A stretch of 8,449 nt of DNA from Pseudomonadota bacterium (lineage in GTDB: Bacteria > Pseudomonadota > Alphaproteobacteria > Rhodospirillales > Magnetospirillaceae). This document shows positions 7,185 through 8,449 of this stretch, piece after piece. Position 1 is the first letter of the stretch. Every line of letters starts with the position of its first letter. Made by a program: the position numbers and the translations under genes. Below the pieces are notes generated by a model. That model had not been told where the DNA came from. It ran no database searches and worked only from the letters and a program-made list of their open reading frames with translations. The stretch is from NCBI GenBank assembly GCA_023426365.1, contig JAFAAW010000048.1, positions 1 through 8,449 of the forward strand, in the 5' to 3' direction.

Positions 7185-7721
7185 ATGACCGAACCCGCCC
7201 CCATCGGCCTTGTCACCGTGTCGGACCGCGCCTCGGCCGGCGTCTATCAGGACCTTGGCGGCCCGGCCATGGCGGAGTGGCTGGGCCGCGCGCTGACCAC
7301 GCCGTGGCGGGCGGTCGCCCGAATCATCTCCGACGACCGCGCCGTGATCGAGTCGACGCTGAAGGAACTGGCCGACGTCGAGCGCTGCGGCCTGATCCTG
7401 ACCACCGGCGGCACCGGCCCCGCGCCCCGAGACGTCACCCCCGAGGCGACCGAGGCGGTGTGCGACAAGATGATGCCGGGCTATGGCGAGCTGATGCGTA
7501 CCGCCAGCCTCAAGGTGGTGCCCACCGCCATCCTGTCGCGCCAGACCGCCGGCATCCGCGGCCACAGCCTGATCATCAACCTGCCGGGCAAGCCCAGCGC
7601 CATCGCCGACTGCCTGGACGCGGTGTTCCCCGCCACGCCCTATTGCCTGGACCTGATCGGCGGCCCCTATCTGGAAACCGACCCGGCGGTGTGCGCCGCC
7701 TTCCGTCCCAAGAAGAAATAA
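7185..7721 (+). CDS. mogA: Molybdopterin adenylyltransferase MogA
   Basis: This 178-residue cytoplasmic enzyme of molybdenum-cofactor synthesis activates molybdopterin with ATP to form adenylated molybdopterin, ready for molybdate insertion by MoeA. It aligns almost throughout with E. coli MogA: IGLVTVSDRASAGVYQDLGGPA at the N-terminus, the TTGGTGPAPRDVTPEAT nucleotide/pterin loop (73-89), MPGYGELMR, PTAILSRQTAGIRG, LIINLPGKPSAI, and GPYLETDPAVCAAFRPK at the C-terminus. The aspartates matching catalytic D49 and D82 of E. coli are D50 and D83. It is shorter than the E. coli protein (195 residues), mainly because of a shorter loop before the TPYCLDLIGGPY segment and a shorter tail. AAAGGA at 7172-7177 lies 7 nt before the ATG. 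The short gap after the ABC ATPase gene implies one transcript. Confidence 0.96.
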   Translation: MTEPAPIGLVTVSDRASAGVYQDLGGPAMAEWLGRALTTPWRAVARIISDDRAVIESTLKELADVERCGLILTTGGTGPAPRDVTPEATEAVCDKMMPGYGELMRTASLKVVPTAILSRQTAGIRGHSLIINLPGKPSAIADCLDAVFPATPYCLDLIGGPYLETDPAVCAAFRPKKK

Positions 7722-7746
7722 CCCCCACCGGCGCACCGGCGAAAAA

Positions 7747-7760
7747 TTGACCTAGGTCAT
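7747..7760. promoter_or_regulatory. Candidate FNR/FixK/DNR-type operator
   Basis: TTGACCTAGGTCAT contains a perfect 12-bp palindrome (TGACCTAGGTCA, 7748-7759). It fits the TTGA-N6-TCAA pattern bound by FNR, FixK and DNR proteins at all but the last base. Its centre lies about 62 nt before the start of a CRP/FNR-family gene, so autoregulation is a natural guess. No clear -10 element is visible at the right distance. Confidence 0.6.
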
Positions 7761-7815
7761 TTTCCCGCCCCACACCTTTGGGTCACCCTTTCCTCAATTA
7801 GTTGGGGAATTGCCG

Positions 7816-8449
7816 ATGGCCCATCCAAGCCGCTGCACCGGCCGCGCCGCTGCGCCCGCCATTCCTCCCTGCCGCGCCTGCCCGGTCGTGGGACCGCGGG
7901 CGTGGGCGGGGGTCGAACACCTTGCCGACGACCTGCAAGGCGCGCGCACCGTCGAGCGCCGCCCGCGCGGCGACTGGCTGTACCGCCAGGGCGACCCAGC
8001 CGACCGCCTGTTCGCGCTGATCGAGGGCGCGGTGGTGATCAGCCGCGACGACGGGCGCGGCGAACCGCTGGCGGTGCATCTGGTCACCCCGGGCACCACC
8101 ATGGGCTTTCGCGGCGTGCTGGACGGCGGCCGCCACGGCGTGTCGGCGCAATGCGCCACCCGTTCGGTCATCTGCTCCTTCCCCATAGCGGCGGCCGAGG
8201 AGGCCATGGAGGCCAACCGCGCGCTGGAGGGCGTGTTCTTCCACCACATGGCCGACGAGCTTGGCGCCGCCCAGGACCGCATGCTGCGCATGGCCTCGCT
8301 GTGCGTGCGCGACCGCCTGGTGCTGCTGCTTGGCCAGTTGGTGCCGTCCTGCGGCCGCACCCTGGCCGATGGCGGGCTGTTGATCGCCACCCCGGTCAGC
8401 CGCACCGACATGGGCGCGCTGGCCGGCATGACGCCGGAAACGTTGTCGC
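7816..8449 (+). CDS. CRP/FNR-family transcriptional regulator (3' truncated by window edge)
   Basis: The 211 visible residues begin at ATG 7816, with GGGGA at 7804-7808 placed 7 nt upstream; the gene continues past the window. The order is that of FNR: a cysteine-bearing N-terminus, a beta-roll sensor domain (about 36-123, with RGDWLYRQGDPADRLFALIEGAV), a long dimerisation helix (about 135-175), and the start of a helix-turn-helix (VSRTDMGALAGMTPETLS, 194-211). Cysteines are at 7, 19, 22, 113 and 120. C19-x2-C22 matches E. coli FNR C20-x2-C23, and C120 in SVICSFP aligns with C122 (SMVCEIPF). The third ligand (C29 in E. coli) would fall near residue 28 and is not a cysteine. It may be an FNR variant, or a DNR/NNR-like sensor without a standard cluster. 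The missing end prevents judging the DNA-recognition helix. Confidence 0.88.
   Translation, partial: MAHPSRCTGRAAAPAIPPCRACPVVGPRAWAGVEHLADDLQGARTVERRPRGDWLYRQGDPADRLFALIEGAVVISRDDGRGEPLAVHLVTPGTTMGFRGVLDGGRHGVSAQCATRSVICSFPIAAAEEAMEANRALEGVFFHHMADELGAAQDRMLRMASLCVRDRLVLLLGQLVPSCGRTLADGGLLIATPVSRTDMGALAGMTPETLS

Noticed and set aside
5739..7736. 665-residue open frame on the minus strand
   Set aside because: It is the antisense shadow of the ATPase and mogA genes, both of which match families over their full length on the + strand.
7722..7746. Possible terminator after mogA
   Set aside because: The ACCGGCG direct repeat here can form only a four-pair stem and is followed by A residues, not a T-run, so it is not called as a terminator.
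7802..8020. 72-codon + strand frame starting at TTG 7802
   Set aside because: It overlaps the start of the FNR-family gene in another frame, begins inside the ribosome binding site and shows no family signal.
7794..8429. 211-residue minus-strand frame opposite the FNR-family gene
   Set aside because: The + strand frame from 7816 has a recognisable CRP/FNR domain order and a ribosome binding site; the minus frame is rich in S, R and P and featureless.

Overview
This is a GC-rich, gene-dense window. Strong G/C bias at third codon positions, short intergenic gaps and protein family resemblances fit an alphaproteobacterium, plausibly of the Rhodospirillales (Magnetospirillum-like). That placement is inference from style and families, not from a marker gene. 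All supported genes lie on the + strand. Many long open frames on the other strand are GC-driven shadows.

Layout. (1) 1-2663: the last codons of an upstream gene, probably the ATPase partner, followed by an 859-residue FtsX/MacB-type ABC permease of the YbbP family. The two genes are separated by a 40-nt gap that holds a 15-codon mini-ORF with ATGA overlaps at both ends. The permease carries a 24-bp tandem triplication inside its periplasmic loop. (2) 2664-3601: a promoter-like region, a Bax inhibitor-1 family membrane protein (2762-3484), then two successive hairpin/T-tract terminators. (3) 3602-7721: a probable operon. A small helical protein of unknown function comes first (3686-4006), then a duplicated, fused two-domain ABC permease of the nitrate/sulfonate/taurine type (4070-5800). 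Next is its ATPase with a C-terminal AAA-associated domain (5814-7166), then mogA, molybdopterin adenylyltransferase (7185-7721). The last three genes are spaced by only 13 and 18 nt. (4) 7722-8449: a 94-nt intergenic region with a dyad resembling an FNR/FixK box, then a CRP/FNR-family regulator that runs off the window. It keeps three of the four expected FNR iron-sulfur cysteines in alignment but lacks the third.

How they may work together. The YbbA/YbbP-type pair is an envelope ABC system unrelated to the rest, and the Bax inhibitor-1 gene appears monocistronic. The ABC transporter plus mogA unit suggests, without proving, an oxyanion transporter tied to molybdenum-cofactor supply. No solute-binding protein is encoded here. 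The downstream FNR-like regulator would be a natural partner for anaerobic, Moco-dependent respiration. I do not see a clearly new defence or mobile system. The most interesting points are the binding-protein-less transporter beside mogA, the altered cysteine set of the regulator with its own upstream dyad, and the in-frame triplication in the permease.
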